Shown here in pieces: positions 1 through 6,869 of a stretch of DNA of 13,561 nt. Numbering within the stretch: position 1 is the first letter of the stretch; each line of letters starts with the position of its first letter. The notes under the pieces were generated by a model, which worked only from the letters and a program-made list of their open reading frames with translations, was not told where the DNA came from and ran no database searches. Origin of the DNA: Clostridia bacterium. Its GTDB lineage: Bacteria > Bacillota > Clostridia > Oscillospirales > CAG-272. The stretch is from NCBI GenBank assembly GCA_017453085.1, contig JAFTKV010000131.1:1-13561 (forward strand), in the 5' to 3' direction. The translations under genes were made by a program, and so were the position numbers.

Positions 1-967
1 CGGTATTGGTCACGAACAGGTCGTCTCCTACGATCTGCAGCTTGGGACTAGCGGCAGTGAAGCGGGCAAACGCAGTCCAGTCGTCCTCTGCAAAGGGGTC
101 CTCGATGGATGCAATGGGATATTTCTGCAGGAGCTTTGCATAGTAGGCGGACAGCTCGTCCGCAGACATGGTCAGATTGCTCTTGGGTAGGTGATACTTT
201 CCGTTTTCAAACCACTCGCTGGAGGCAATATCTAGAGCGATCTTTACTTCCTCGCCGGGTAGATAGCCTGCGCTTTCCACCGCACGAAGAATATAATCCA
301 GTGCAGCCTCGTCTCCGGGGAGGTTAGGGGCAAATCCACCCTCGTCGCCTACCGAAACGCTGAGTCCGTCAGCCTTCAGCAGCTTTTTGAGGGCGGCGTA
401 GATCTCGGTTCCCATCTGCATTGCCTCGGTAAAGCTCTTGGCACCAATAGGCATGATCATAAACTCCTGCACGTCCAGATTGTTGGAGGCGTGTGCGCCG
501 CCGTTGAGGATATTCATCATCGGAACGGGAAGAGTGCGGGCATTGCTGCCGCCGAGATAGCGATAGAGAGGAATTCCGTAATGCTTCGCAGCAACCTTGG
601 CAGTAGCCAGCGAAACGGCAAGGATAGCGTTTGCGCCCAACACGGATTTGTTGGGGGTGCCGTCCAGCTTGCAGAGCAGACGGTCGATGTTATCCTGGCA
701 GTCGGCGCGCTTGCCCACGATGGCCTTTCGAATCTGGCTGTTGACCGATTCTACTGCTTTGGAAACGCCTTTTCCGTCGTAAGCAAAGCCACCGTCCCGT
801 AGCTCCACCGCCTCATGCTCGCCTGTGGATGCACCGGAAGGAACCGAAGCGTAGGCGGTCTCTCCGCTTTCCAATTGAATCGAAGCCTCCACCGTAGGAG
901 TGCCGCGGGAATCAAAAATCTGCCGAGCACTGACGCCGGCAATTTTGCAATCAGACATTAGTTTCAT
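1..967 (-). CDS. eno: Enolase (phosphopyruvate hydratase), C-terminus cut by window edge
   Basis: Interconverts 2-phosphoglycerate and phosphoenolpyruvate in glycolysis/gluconeogenesis; a cytosolic Mg-dependent enzyme. The window holds the first 322 codons of a family usually about 430 residues long, so roughly the last quarter lies beyond position 1. Visible family motifs: the flexible loop SGASTGEHEAVELRDG (about 44-59), the active-site His in NGGAHAS (H159), the catalytic loop VGDEGGFAP (E209), and metal ligands D246 (ALDIA), E289 (SIEDPF) and D316 (GDDLFVTN). The catalytic Lys region falls outside the window. Start chosen at 967: an AAAAGGA ribosome binding site lies 8 bases upstream. A second in-frame ATG at 958 is possible but worse spaced. 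The gene is divergent from the VanZ-like gene and seems to have its own promoter. The identification is secure; only the start choice is slightly open. Confidence 0.97.
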   Translation of the reverse strand, partial: MKLMSDCKIAGVSARQIFDSRGTPTVEASIQLESGETAYASVPSGASTGEHEAVELRDGGFAYDGKGVSKAVESVNSQIRKAIVGKRADCQDNIDRLLCKLDGTPNKSVLGANAILAVSLATAKVAAKHYGIPLYRYLGGSNARTLPVPMMNILNGGAHASNNLDVQEFMIMPIGAKSFTEAMQMGTEIYAALKKLLKADGLSVSVGDEGGFAPNLPGDEAALDYILRAVESAGYLPGEEVKIALDIASSEWFENGKYHLPKSNLTMSADELSAYYAKLLQKYPIASIEDPFAEDDWTAFARFTAASPKLQIVGDDLFVTNT

Positions 968-995
968 ATGAATCATCCTTTTCTTGTTTTTCGAG

Positions 996-1001
996 AGTAT
1001 A
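996..1001 (-). promoter_or_regulatory. Possible -10 box for eno
   Basis: On the minus strand a TATACT hexamer lies 28 bases upstream of the eno start, at a sensible distance for a short leader. The -35 region 16-18 bases further up is only weakly like the consensus, so this is a tentative call made mainly from position and the -10 match. Confidence 0.35.
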
Positions 1002-1042
1002 ACCCCAAAACGAATATTTTAATCTATATTTGCGGAATTGTC

Positions 1043-1071
1043 TTTACAAAATGAGCTAAATGTGATACACT
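1043..1071 (+). promoter_or_regulatory. Promoter for the VanZ-like gene
   Basis: A TTTACA -35 box (1043-1048) is separated by 17 bases from a TACACT -10 box (1066-1071). A TG extension sits one base upstream of the -10 (1063-1064). Transcription would begin near 1078, giving a leader of about 23 bases with the AGAGGAG ribosome binding site. This looks like a vegetative sigma-A type promoter. Confidence 0.65.
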
Positions 1072-1100
1072 GTAAAAAGAAGAGTAGAGGAGCATGGTGT

Positions 1101-1604
1101 ATGCAGAAAAAAACCACGCAGATCCTACTGCTGATTCTGGCAGTAGGATGGATTATTGTTATATTTATGTTTTCCGCCAAAACGGCACCGGAGTCCATGA
1201 AACAGAGCGATGGCATCGTGGATTATCTGATCCGTGTATTGGTGCCGGATTACGACAGTCTCCCGACAGAACAACAAACAGACATTTCGGACACGATGAC
1301 GACGATCGTTCGAAAGGGTGCTCATATGGCGGAATACGCTATTCTGACGGTCATACTTTATGCGCTGATCAGTAAATGGAATCTGTTAGAGCGTCGCCTA
1401 TTGCGAGTTGTATGTGCATGGAGCGGCGCCGTGCTGTTTGCCGTGAGCGATGAACTGCACCAGCTATTTGTTCCCGGACGCTCGGGAGAGCTGACCGACA
1501 TTCTCATCGACGGCTCCGGAGCGCTGATCGGCGTGCTGTTGGCGGCGGGGATCGCATATCTGTCGGATAGACGAAGAAGCCGAAAGAAATGCTTGGAGGT
1601 GTAA
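1101..1604 (+). CDS. VanZ-like family integral membrane protein
   Basis: A 167-residue membrane protein of the VanZ-like family. Family members are widespread in Firmicutes; the founding VanZ gives low-level teicoplanin resistance by an unclear mechanism, but most relatives have no known role. Visible features: an N-terminal hydrophobic segment (about 4-26) ending in the family's FSA motif, the RKGAHMAEYAIL motif (71-82), and the signature SDELHQLFVPGR (116-127) followed by a membrane helix containing D137 and G140/G144. Further hydrophobic segments lie near 78-92, 103-117 and 136-154, and the C-terminus is Arg/Lys-rich, suggesting a cytoplasmic end. Start chosen at ATG 1101 because AGAGGAG lies 8 bases upstream; the frame also stays open upstream to a TTG at 1038, but that lies ahead of the promoter. 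No van genes are nearby, so a resistance role is not supported by context. The stop lies inside a terminator shared with the convergent epimerase gene. Confidence 0.88.
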   Translation: MQKKTTQILLLILAVGWIIVIFMFSAKTAPESMKQSDGIVDYLIRVLVPDYDSLPTEQQTDISDTMTTIVRKGAHMAEYAILTVILYALISKWNLLERRLLRVVCAWSGAVLFAVSDELHQLFVPGRSGELTDILIDGSGALIGVLLAAGIAYLSDRRRSRKKCLEV

Positions 1605-1626
1605 AAGCCTCAGAGCATTTCTTTTT
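1583..1626. terminator. Bidirectional terminator between the VanZ-like and epimerase genes
   Basis: The arm AAAGAAATGCT (1583-1593) pairs with AGCATTTCTTT (1614-1624). An inner GAGG/CCTC pairing (1596-1599 with 1608-1611) closes an 8-base loop, with a small internal mismatch between the two stems. T-rich sequence follows on the plus strand, and the minus strand also ends T-rich. The hairpin overlaps the last codons of both convergent genes, whose stops are only 5 bases apart. Confidence 0.75.
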
Positions 1627-2509
1627 CTTTATCGAAGATTCTCACCCGATAACCGACGGTATACCGTTCGCCGGGCTCGACTGAACGAATAAAGGGCTTT
1701 TTCGAAAACTCAGTCGCTTCGTTTCGGAAAGCGTTAATGCCGTTCCACGGTTCCAGACAAAGGAAAGGAGCGTTCTTTCCAGGAGGCGTCCAGATGCCCA
1801 GTGCATCGAAGCCGTCAAACTCCATTCCAACGCCAAACCCGGTGTGATCCAGCAACGCAATTTTGCGAGAGACCAATCCGGAGAGCATCAGCGCGTCATC
1901 CTCGAACAAATCGTAGGAGAGGGGAAGACGATCTGCACCGTCCAGATAATTCGATTGACCCACGGCGTCTTCGATGATCTGACCGCCCACTGCGATGTAA
2001 CGGGTAACGTTTTCTTCAGGATGCTCAAAGAGCAGCACGTGATCCTCGAAGCGCATGTTATCCGAAAAGGGAAGCAGAATCCCCGTATGTGCGCCGATCA
2101 TAAAAGGCATTGTGCGCTCCGATCGGTTTTCTACGGAATAGACCGTTTCAAAGCCGTCCTCGGTCAGCGTATGGGAGATTTGCAAAGCAAAGCGGAAAGG
2201 GAAACCTTTGCGAGTCTCTTCTCTGTCGGTCATTTCCAAAGTAATTGAATTCTCACTTCGGTTAATGAGGCGAAACTCGCTTTTTCGTGCATATCCGTGC
2301 TTGGGGATCTCGTATTCAACGCCGTCAAAAGAGGTCTTTCCGTCCTTCAAAAATCCGATGACGGGGAAAAGTGTGGGATTGTGACCATTCCAGTACTTCG
2401 CATCCCCCGTCCAGATATATTCTTTATTGTTTTTCTGTAATGAGACCAGCTCTGCACCAAGAGAATGAACTGCGGCGGAAAGCTCGCCTGCTGTCAATTG
2501 ATAGATCAT
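1610..2509 (-). CDS. Aldose 1-epimerase family protein (LacX-like galactose mutarotase-like fold)
   Basis: A 299-residue cytosolic sugar epimerase of the galactose mutarotase-like superfamily. Such enzymes interconvert alpha and beta anomers of hexoses or hexose phosphates; the exact substrate cannot be read from the sequence. Likely catalytic residues: H71 in HGYARKS, H141 in GAHTG and the general base E253 in LEPWNG, the last matching the LacX-like branch. The second His motif has Thr where many relatives have Pro (GAHP). Start set at 2509 because GGAGG lies 8 bases upstream. The longer reading to 2548 would begin inside the upstream terminator. No sugar operon flanks it: the upstream neighbour is the Cys/Asp-rich membrane protein gene, and between them is a terminator with attenuator-like alternative pairing. 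Expression may therefore depend on read-through or on a weak promoter just after that terminator (TATTAT at 2523-2528). Confidence 0.88.
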   Translation of the reverse strand: MIYQLTAGELSAAVHSLGAELVSLQKNNKEYIWTGDAKYWNGHNPTLFPVIGFLKDGKTSFDGVEYEIPKHGYARKSEFRLINRSENSITLEMTDREETRKGFPFRFALQISHTLTEDGFETVYSVENRSERTMPFMIGAHTGILLPFSDNMRFEDHVLLFEHPEENVTRYIAVGGQIIEDAVGQSNYLDGADRLPLSYDLFEDDALMLSGLVSRKIALLDHTGFGVGMEFDGFDALGIWTPPGKNAPFLCLEPWNGINAFRNEATEFSKKPFIRSVEPGERYTVGYRVRIFDKEKEML

Positions 2510-2538
2510 CTCAATATCCTCCATAATAAGATTAAAAG

Positions 2539-2566
2539 AAAAAAGCAACCATACAGTTGCTTTTTT
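2539..2566 (-). terminator. Rho-independent terminator after the Cys/Asp-rich protein gene
   Basis: The stem AAAAAAGCAAC (2539-2549) pairs perfectly with GTTGCTTTTTT (2556-2566) around a 6-base loop. On the minus strand it is followed by the T-rich run of 2535-2544, as expected for an intrinsic terminator ending the transcript of the small gene at 2600-2830. It is also symmetric enough to act on the plus strand. It lies only about 30 bases before the epimerase start, so it could also act as a read-through control point for that gene. Confidence 0.75.
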
Positions 2567-2589
2567 CTTAGAGTAGCGAAAGCAACTCT
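2555..2589 (-). promoter_or_regulatory. Attenuator-like alternative hairpins upstream of the epimerase gene
   Basis: The sequence AAAGCAACT at 2579-2587 is the exact reverse complement of AGTTGCTTT at 2555-2563, which is itself one arm of the terminator at 2539-2566. On the minus-strand transcript the 2579-2587 segment is made first and could pair with the terminator arm, preventing the terminator. A competing local hairpin (2570-2577 with 2582-2589, one mismatch, GAAA/TTTC loop) could sequester that segment and let the terminator form. The pairing is seen directly; regulation is inference. No leader peptide or known riboswitch was recognised. Confidence 0.35.
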
Positions 2590-2599
2590 TTGAATAGGA

Positions 2600-2830
2600 T
2601 TATTCAGCATCCTCAACGGGGCACTCGTCCTCGTCGCAGCATACACAGTCGTCATCAGCGCAATCGCAGCAGCAATCGTCGATCACGTCTTCTTCAGCTG
2701 CCTTCAGAGCCTTCTTCTTACGAATCTTCTTCACGATTACAAGGGCAACGGTTACAGCTGCAGCAACTGCAACAATAACTGCCAGAACCTTCAGAACGGT
2801 AGAAAGAACGCCGGTGTTTTTCTCTTCCAT
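2600..2830 (-). CDS. Small single-pass membrane protein with Cys/Asp-rich tail, function unknown
   Basis: A 76-residue protein not recognised as a named family. Residues 1-8 are polar, 9-33 form one strongly hydrophobic Ala/Val-rich membrane helix, 34-43 are basic (KKIRKKK) and 46-76 are very acidic with eight cysteines (C53, 54, 55, 57, 62, 64, 65, 70) among many Asp/Glu. By the positive-inside rule the basic stretch, and so the Cys/Asp tail, should be cytoplasmic. Such a tail could bind metal ions or an Fe-S cluster, or be redox-active, but this is inference from composition. The start is well supported: AAGGAGG lies 9 bases upstream and a TATAAT box lies 28 bases upstream. It has its own promoter and terminator, so it is probably monocistronic and well expressed. 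The coding DNA of the tail is low in complexity, which makes remote homology hard to judge. Confidence 0.85.
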   Translation of the reverse strand: MEEKNTGVLSTVLKVLAVIVAVAAAVTVALVIVKKIRKKKALKAAEEDVIDDCCCDCADDDCVCCDEDECPVEDAE

Positions 2831-2857
2831 GGTTAGTTACCTCCTTGAAATATGGTA

Positions 2858-2863
2858 ATTATA
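2858..2863 (-). promoter_or_regulatory. -10 box for the Cys/Asp-rich membrane protein gene
   Basis: A perfect TATAAT on the minus strand, partly overlapping a TATACT, sits 27 bases upstream of the start codon. No good -35 box is visible at 16-18 bases, so the promoter may depend on an activator or on the second -10 register. Confidence 0.5.
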
Positions 2864-2973
2864 GTATAACAGAGGTTGGACTTTTTCATGTGAACATTGA
2901 ATGAACAAATTGTTAATATTTATAAATCGATCCGTTTTTTTTCATGCAAATTAAAAATTTAACTTTTGATTTA

Positions 2974-3002
2974 TTGCATTTTTATATTGAGCGTGCTATA
3001 AT
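2974..3002 (+). promoter_or_regulatory. Promoter for the rlmN-prpC-prkC-lepA-hemW operon
   Basis: A TTGCAT -35 box (2974-2979) is followed after exactly 17 bases by a perfect TATAAT (2997-3002). An extended TG lies at 2994-2995. The surrounding 2880-3000 stretch is AT-rich. Transcription would begin near 3009 and give a leader of about 36 bases before rlmN. No comparably good promoter was found before the downstream genes, so this probably drives the whole block. The rest of 2831-3044 holds only the opposing promoter of the small membrane protein gene and AT-rich DNA. Confidence 0.8.
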
Positions 3003-3044
3003 AAAGAATCAATTACCATTCAGACGTTTTCGGAAGGAGATCGT

Positions 3045-4094
3045 ATGGAAAATCGCGCAGATCTGCTGTCTATGACTGCAAATGAATTGAAACAGTTTGT
3101 CATCGGTCTGGGCGAGCCTGCCTTCCGATCGGGACAGATCATGCAATGGCTTTGTAAGGGAGCCGCTTTCTCGGAGATGACTAATCTGTCGGCATCCCTT
3201 CGGGAAAAGCTTTCCGCACAGGCGGTACTGCATTACCCTGTGATTGAAGGGCGTTATGCCTCTCGGCTGGATTCTACAGTCAAGTATCTGTTTCGCCTGT
3301 CCGACGGGCAGCTGATCGAAAGCGTTCTTATGGAATACGAGCACGGATTGTCCATATGCGTGTCCTCTCAGGCAGGCTGTCGGATGGGATGCCGTTTCTG
3401 TGCTTCCACGCTGGGCGGAAAGGTTCGCGATCTGCTACCGTCCGAGATCCTTGGACAGATCATCGTGGCTCAAAAGGATGCAGGGAAGCGGATTTCCAAC
3501 ATCGTGCTGATGGGCATCGGCGAGCCGCTGGATAACTACGATCATGTGATCCGCTTTTTGCGGCTGGTTTCTGCTCCCGAAGGCTTGAACATTGGCTGTC
3601 GGCATATTTCCTTGTCGACCTGCGGTCTGGTGCCTGCCATTTATCGGCTTGCAAACGAGGATCTTCCCATCACGCTTTCCATTTCGCTTCACGCTTACGA
3701 CGACGAAGTACGCTCCAGGATCATGCCGGTAAATCGGGCTTACAATATTGACCGTCTGCTGACAGCCTGTCGCGATTATTTTGATCAGACCGGACGGCGC
3801 ATTTCTTTCGAATATACACTGATCGCCGGCGAAAACGACAGCACCGACGGTGCAACGGAATTAGCTCGGCTTTTGAAGCGTTATCTGGAAAAGCGTCCCT
3901 TCCACGTAAATCTGATACCCGTCAATCCGGTGAAGGAGCGTGGCTACGCTGCCTCAGGCAAGAGAAGCGTCCGCGCATTCTGCGAAACTCTGGAACGACT
4001 GGGGGTCAACGCAACCGTGCGCCGCACCTTGGGTGAGGATATCAATGCCGCCTGCGGTCAGCTGCGTCACACGGCCGGACAAGATACTGAATAG
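3045..4094 (+). CDS. rlmN: Dual-specificity 23S rRNA/tRNA adenine-C2 methyltransferase RlmN
   Basis: A 349-residue radical SAM enzyme, the usual RlmN length, that methylates C2 of A2503 in 23S rRNA and of A37 in some tRNAs. It acts in the cytosol on rRNA before subunit assembly is complete. The [4Fe-4S] motif CX3CX2C is at C112, C116 and C119 (GCRMGCRFCAS). The SAM-contacting motif GIGEPLDNY is at 157-165. The C-terminal NAACGQL holds C337, the counterpart of the E. coli cysteine that carries the methyl intermediate (C355). These features also exclude a plain Cfr resistance enzyme as the simplest reading, since length and C-terminal motif are typical of RlmN. The start has GAAGGAGA 4 bases upstream. 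It is the first gene of the operon; the rlmN-prpC-prkC order is conserved across many Firmicutes. Confidence 0.95.
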   Translation: MENRADLLSMTANELKQFVIGLGEPAFRSGQIMQWLCKGAAFSEMTNLSASLREKLSAQAVLHYPVIEGRYASRLDSTVKYLFRLSDGQLIESVLMEYEHGLSICVSSQAGCRMGCRFCASTLGGKVRDLLPSEILGQIIVAQKDAGKRISNIVLMGIGEPLDNYDHVIRFLRLVSAPEGLNIGCRHISLSTCGLVPAIYRLANEDLPITLSISLHAYDDEVRSRIMPVNRAYNIDRLLTACRDYFDQTGRRISFEYTLIAGENDSTDGATELARLLKRYLEKRPFHVNLIPVNPVKERGYAASGKRSVRAFCETLERLGVNATVRRTLGEDINAACGQLRHTAGQDTE

Positions 4095-4151
4095 AATTTG
4101 AATTCCATTTGACTATTACGATACAGACTATACATCTTTTTGGGGGTAACG

Positions 4152-4922
4152 ATGCAGTACAGTGCATATACCAATGTAGGTAGAATCAGAAATCAGAATG
4201 AAGATTGCTATCTGGCGGAAACGGTGACCGACTCGGTCTCCCTGTTTACCGTATGTGACGGTATGGGTGGAGCCAGTGCAGGTGAAACGGCAAGCGCAAC
4301 GGCGTGCTCTGTCTATCACTCTGCGATGACCGCAGCGCTCAAATCTCATTTGACCTCTGCCCACTTGCTGACGCCGTTGAATGCAAAGCTGTGCAAACGC
4401 CTGCTGGTAGATTCCATCACAGAAGCAAATGAGGCCGTCTATAAGCTTTCTAAGAACGATCCTGCCTTAGAGGGCATGGGGACTACCTTGGTATCGGTGC
4501 TTGTGGTAAATAAAACTGCATACTTCGTTAATGTCGGTGATAGCCGGGCATACTATTACAAAGACGGAGAGCTTTGTCAGATCACCAAGGATCACTCTTA
4601 CGTTCAGTATCTGGTGGATAACGGAATGATCAAGCCGGATGAAGCGGAAACGCATCCCCATAAGAATCTGATCACCCGCAGCGTGGGAACCTCTGCAGAG
4701 ATCATCCCCGATCTGTTTGCGCTGGACATTCGCCGCACTGATTCGATCTTGCTTTGTTCGGACGGTCTGACCAACATGGTCAACGAAGGAGAGATCGCCG
4801 GCGTGTTGGGGGATGATTCCATCGACTTTTCCCACAAGGCGGAGCGTTTGGTTGCCAAAGCCAACAGCCATGGCGGTACCGACAATATTACCGCACTGGT
4901 GATCAACACCCATTTGAAATAA
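4152..4922 (+). CDS. prpC: PP2C-family serine/threonine phosphatase (PrpC/Stp)
   Basis: A 256-residue soluble PPM/PP2C phosphatase, the usual partner that dephosphorylates the PASTA kinase encoded next to it and that kinase's substrates. All core motifs are present: RIRNQNEDCYL (E17, D18), the metal-binding VCDGMGGASAGE (D36), MGTTLV (109-114), VNVGDSRAYYYKDGEL (126-141), NLITRSVG (172-179), LLCSDGLTNMV (D204) and GGTDNITALV (D244). These Asp residues coordinate the two catalytic Mn/Mg ions. Start chosen at ATG 4152, 5 bases after a GGGGG Shine-Dalgarno element; a TTG at 4142 region cannot use that element. It lies 57 bases after rlmN and 16 bases before prkC, with no terminator in either gap, so it is most likely cotranscribed with both. 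Confidence 0.95.
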   Translation: MQYSAYTNVGRIRNQNEDCYLAETVTDSVSLFTVCDGMGGASAGETASATACSVYHSAMTAALKSHLTSAHLLTPLNAKLCKRLLVDSITEANEAVYKLSKNDPALEGMGTTLVSVLVVNKTAYFVNVGDSRAYYYKDGELCQITKDHSYVQYLVDNGMIKPDEAETHPHKNLITRSVGTSAEIIPDLFALDIRRTDSILLCSDGLTNMVNEGEIAGVLGDDSIDFSHKAERLVAKANSHGGTDNITALVINTHLK

Positions 4923-4938
4923 TTGATAGAGGAAAACT

Positions 4939-6843
4939 ATGGATTCCATTGATAATACCAAATTTATCGGCAAGACGCTGGATGATCGGTATCGGATCAA
5001 AAGTCTGGTGGGAAGCGGCGGTATGTCCCGCGTTTTCCTGGTTGACGATCTGGTGCTCCATCGAGAGCTTGCGCTGAAAATGCTTCGGGAAGATATATCC
5101 AAGGATGAAGCGGCGGTTCGTCGGTTTATTCATGAATCGAAAGCCGTTTCCATGCTATCTCACCCTAATATCGTTTCGGTCTATGACGTGTCTGTAACCT
5201 CTGACGTGAAATATATCGTTTTGGAATACGCTGAAGGAATCACGCTGAAGGAGTATTTGCAGGAGCATGGTCCTCTTACTGCTGAAGAGACGATTCACAT
5301 CGCCGTACAGATTCTGTCCGGTCTTCAGCACGCCCATTCACGCGGAATCATTCATCGGGATATCAAGCCGCAGAATATCATCATTGCTCCCGACGGCTCG
5401 ATCAAGGTCACCGATTTCGGTATCGCGAAGATCCCCAACAGTGAAACCATCACGATGGCGGACAAGGCTATCGGTTCGGTGCACTATATCTCTCCCGAGC
5501 AGGCCAGCGGACTGAAGGTAGACCTTCGCAGCGACCTGTACTCTTTGGGTATCATTCTGTACGAGTTGATTTGTAACCGCGTTCCATTTGAGGCAGAAAA
5601 CGCCGTAGCGGTTGCCTGTATGCAGATCAGCTCCCGTGCAGTTCCTCCCTCCGAGTTTGTGCCGGACGTTCCCAAGGGGCTGGAGCAGATCGTGATGAAG
5701 GCAATCAGCAAACGTCCTGCTGACCGTTTTGAAAACGCGGCGCAGATGCTGTCCTGTCTGGAACGATTGGAAACCACTCCCGATGCGGTATTCGATTTCG
5801 TGACCGTCAATGAGGAGAGCGGAGAAGACGTGATCCCCACAGAGGTTGACGGTAAGGCGGAAGACGAGAGTATCGAAATGAAGGTAATCACTCCTTCGGA
5901 TACAAAAAAGAAAAAGAAGCAGCGCAAAGAAAAGCCTCCTGTCGAAATTGAAGTAGTATACGAAAAGCGACGTGCGCCGATGCTGCCGATCATCTTCGGA
6001 ATGCTATGTGCTTTCGGAGCGGTGGTGTTGGTGGTACTACTCTATCTGTTACAGCATTATTTCATTACCGATCCGTCTGATGCGAACGTTTTGATCGTTG
6101 GCGATTTTGTGCATGAAACCTATTCCGCAGAAATGAAGCAGGAGCTGGAATCACAGGGCTATACTGTGACGGTAGAATGGGTTGCGAGCAGTGATTACCT
6201 TGCCAATACGATCATCTCTCAAACGCCTGAGAAGGATGCTCGCCGTCAACTCAGCAAAGAGGTTCCTACCTGTCAACTTACGCTGATTGTCAGTAGTGGT
6301 GAGAATCTGGTAACGCTGCCCGACTATACGGGAACCGAATACCGTGAAGCAAAATTGGATCTGCAGCGACGCAAAATTAAATACACCGTACAAAAAATTT
6401 ATAATAACGCCGTTGACGAGGGCTTGGTGATTTCTACCTATCCTGCAGCAGGTTCCATAATGGGAAGCGAAACGGAAATCATTCTTTACGTCAGCAAGGG
6501 CGGCGAGAATTCTTATATTTCGATCCCCTATCTTACCGGTATGACTGCAGCCCAGCTGAAGGATACGCTGAAATCACTGGATATTCGTATGGGCAAGGTT
6601 TCCTACGTTTATTCGGATACGGTAGCCCCCGGACTGATCATCAGTCAAAGCCCGGTTGCAGGCACTACGGTTCAAACCGGTATCACGTCGGTTAATATCG
6701 TCGTTAGTCTGGGCCCGAAGATCGAGGTCCCCGATGTTCCGGAGCCTACTCCCGATCAAACACAAGACTCTGCAGACACTTCCGATCAGACTACGGATGA
6801 TCCCACCGTACCGGAAACGTCTGATGAACCGGTAGAAGAATAA
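4939..6843 (+). CDS. prkC: PASTA-domain Ser/Thr protein kinase (PrkC/PknB/Stk1 family)
   Basis: A 634-residue membrane kinase that senses muropeptides or lipid II outside the cell and phosphorylates targets in cell-wall synthesis, division and translation. The kinase domain spans about 15-275: P-loop GSGGMS (25-30), K47, helix-C E66, HRDIKPQN (139-146, D141), DFG (159-161) and SPEQ in the activation segment. A charged juxtamembrane linker (about 285-345) ends in a Lys-rich tract. One membrane helix lies at about 347-372. Outside are three PASTA-like repeats (about 383-453, 456-520, 526-592), the first clearly diverged, and then a Thr/Asp/Pro-rich acidic tail (595-634). An AGAGGAA ribosome binding site precedes the start. 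The gene directly follows its phosphatase. The Lys tract contains a canonical A_AAA_AAG slippery site (see findings). Identification is secure; ligand and targets are not readable. Confidence 0.95.
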   Translation: MDSIDNTKFIGKTLDDRYRIKSLVGSGGMSRVFLVDDLVLHRELALKMLREDISKDEAAVRRFIHESKAVSMLSHPNIVSVYDVSVTSDVKYIVLEYAEGITLKEYLQEHGPLTAEETIHIAVQILSGLQHAHSRGIIHRDIKPQNIIIAPDGSIKVTDFGIAKIPNSETITMADKAIGSVHYISPEQASGLKVDLRSDLYSLGIILYELICNRVPFEAENAVAVACMQISSRAVPPSEFVPDVPKGLEQIVMKAISKRPADRFENAAQMLSCLERLETTPDAVFDFVTVNEESGEDVIPTEVDGKAEDESIEMKVITPSDTKKKKKQRKEKPPVEIEVVYEKRRAPMLPIIFGMLCAFGAVVLVVLLYLLQHYFITDPSDANVLIVGDFVHETYSAEMKQELESQGYTVTVEWVASSDYLANTIISQTPEKDARRQLSKEVPTCQLTLIVSSGENLVTLPDYTGTEYREAKLDLQRRKIKYTVQKIYNNAVDEGLVISTYPAAGSIMGSETEIILYVSKGGENSYISIPYLTGMTAAQLKDTLKSLDIRMGKVSYVYSDTVAPGLIISQSPVAGTTVQTGITSVNIVVSLGPKIEVPDVPEPTPDQTQDSADTSDQTTDDPTVPETSDEPVEE

Positions 6844-6869
6844 GCATCCCCTTTGAGAGGACATAATTA

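Noticed and set aside
1038..1100. Longer VanZ-like protein starting at TTG 1038
   Set aside because: That start lies upstream of the predicted promoter and lacks a ribosome binding site; the ATG at 1101 has both in place.
2600..2700. Low-complexity repeats in the tail-coding region of the small membrane protein as a possible CRISPR or satellite repeat
   Set aside because: The repetition follows from Asp and Cys codons in an intact frame; units are not regular in length and there are no spacers.
3045..4094. Cfr-type antibiotic resistance methyltransferase
   Set aside because: The position before prpC-prkC, the length and the NAACGQL C-terminus fit housekeeping RlmN; nothing mobile lies nearby.
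4109..4134. A possible promoter before prpC (TTGACT and TATACA)
   Set aside because: The spacer is only 14 bases, too short for a vegetative promoter, and there is no terminator after rlmN, so read-through from the operon promoter is simpler.
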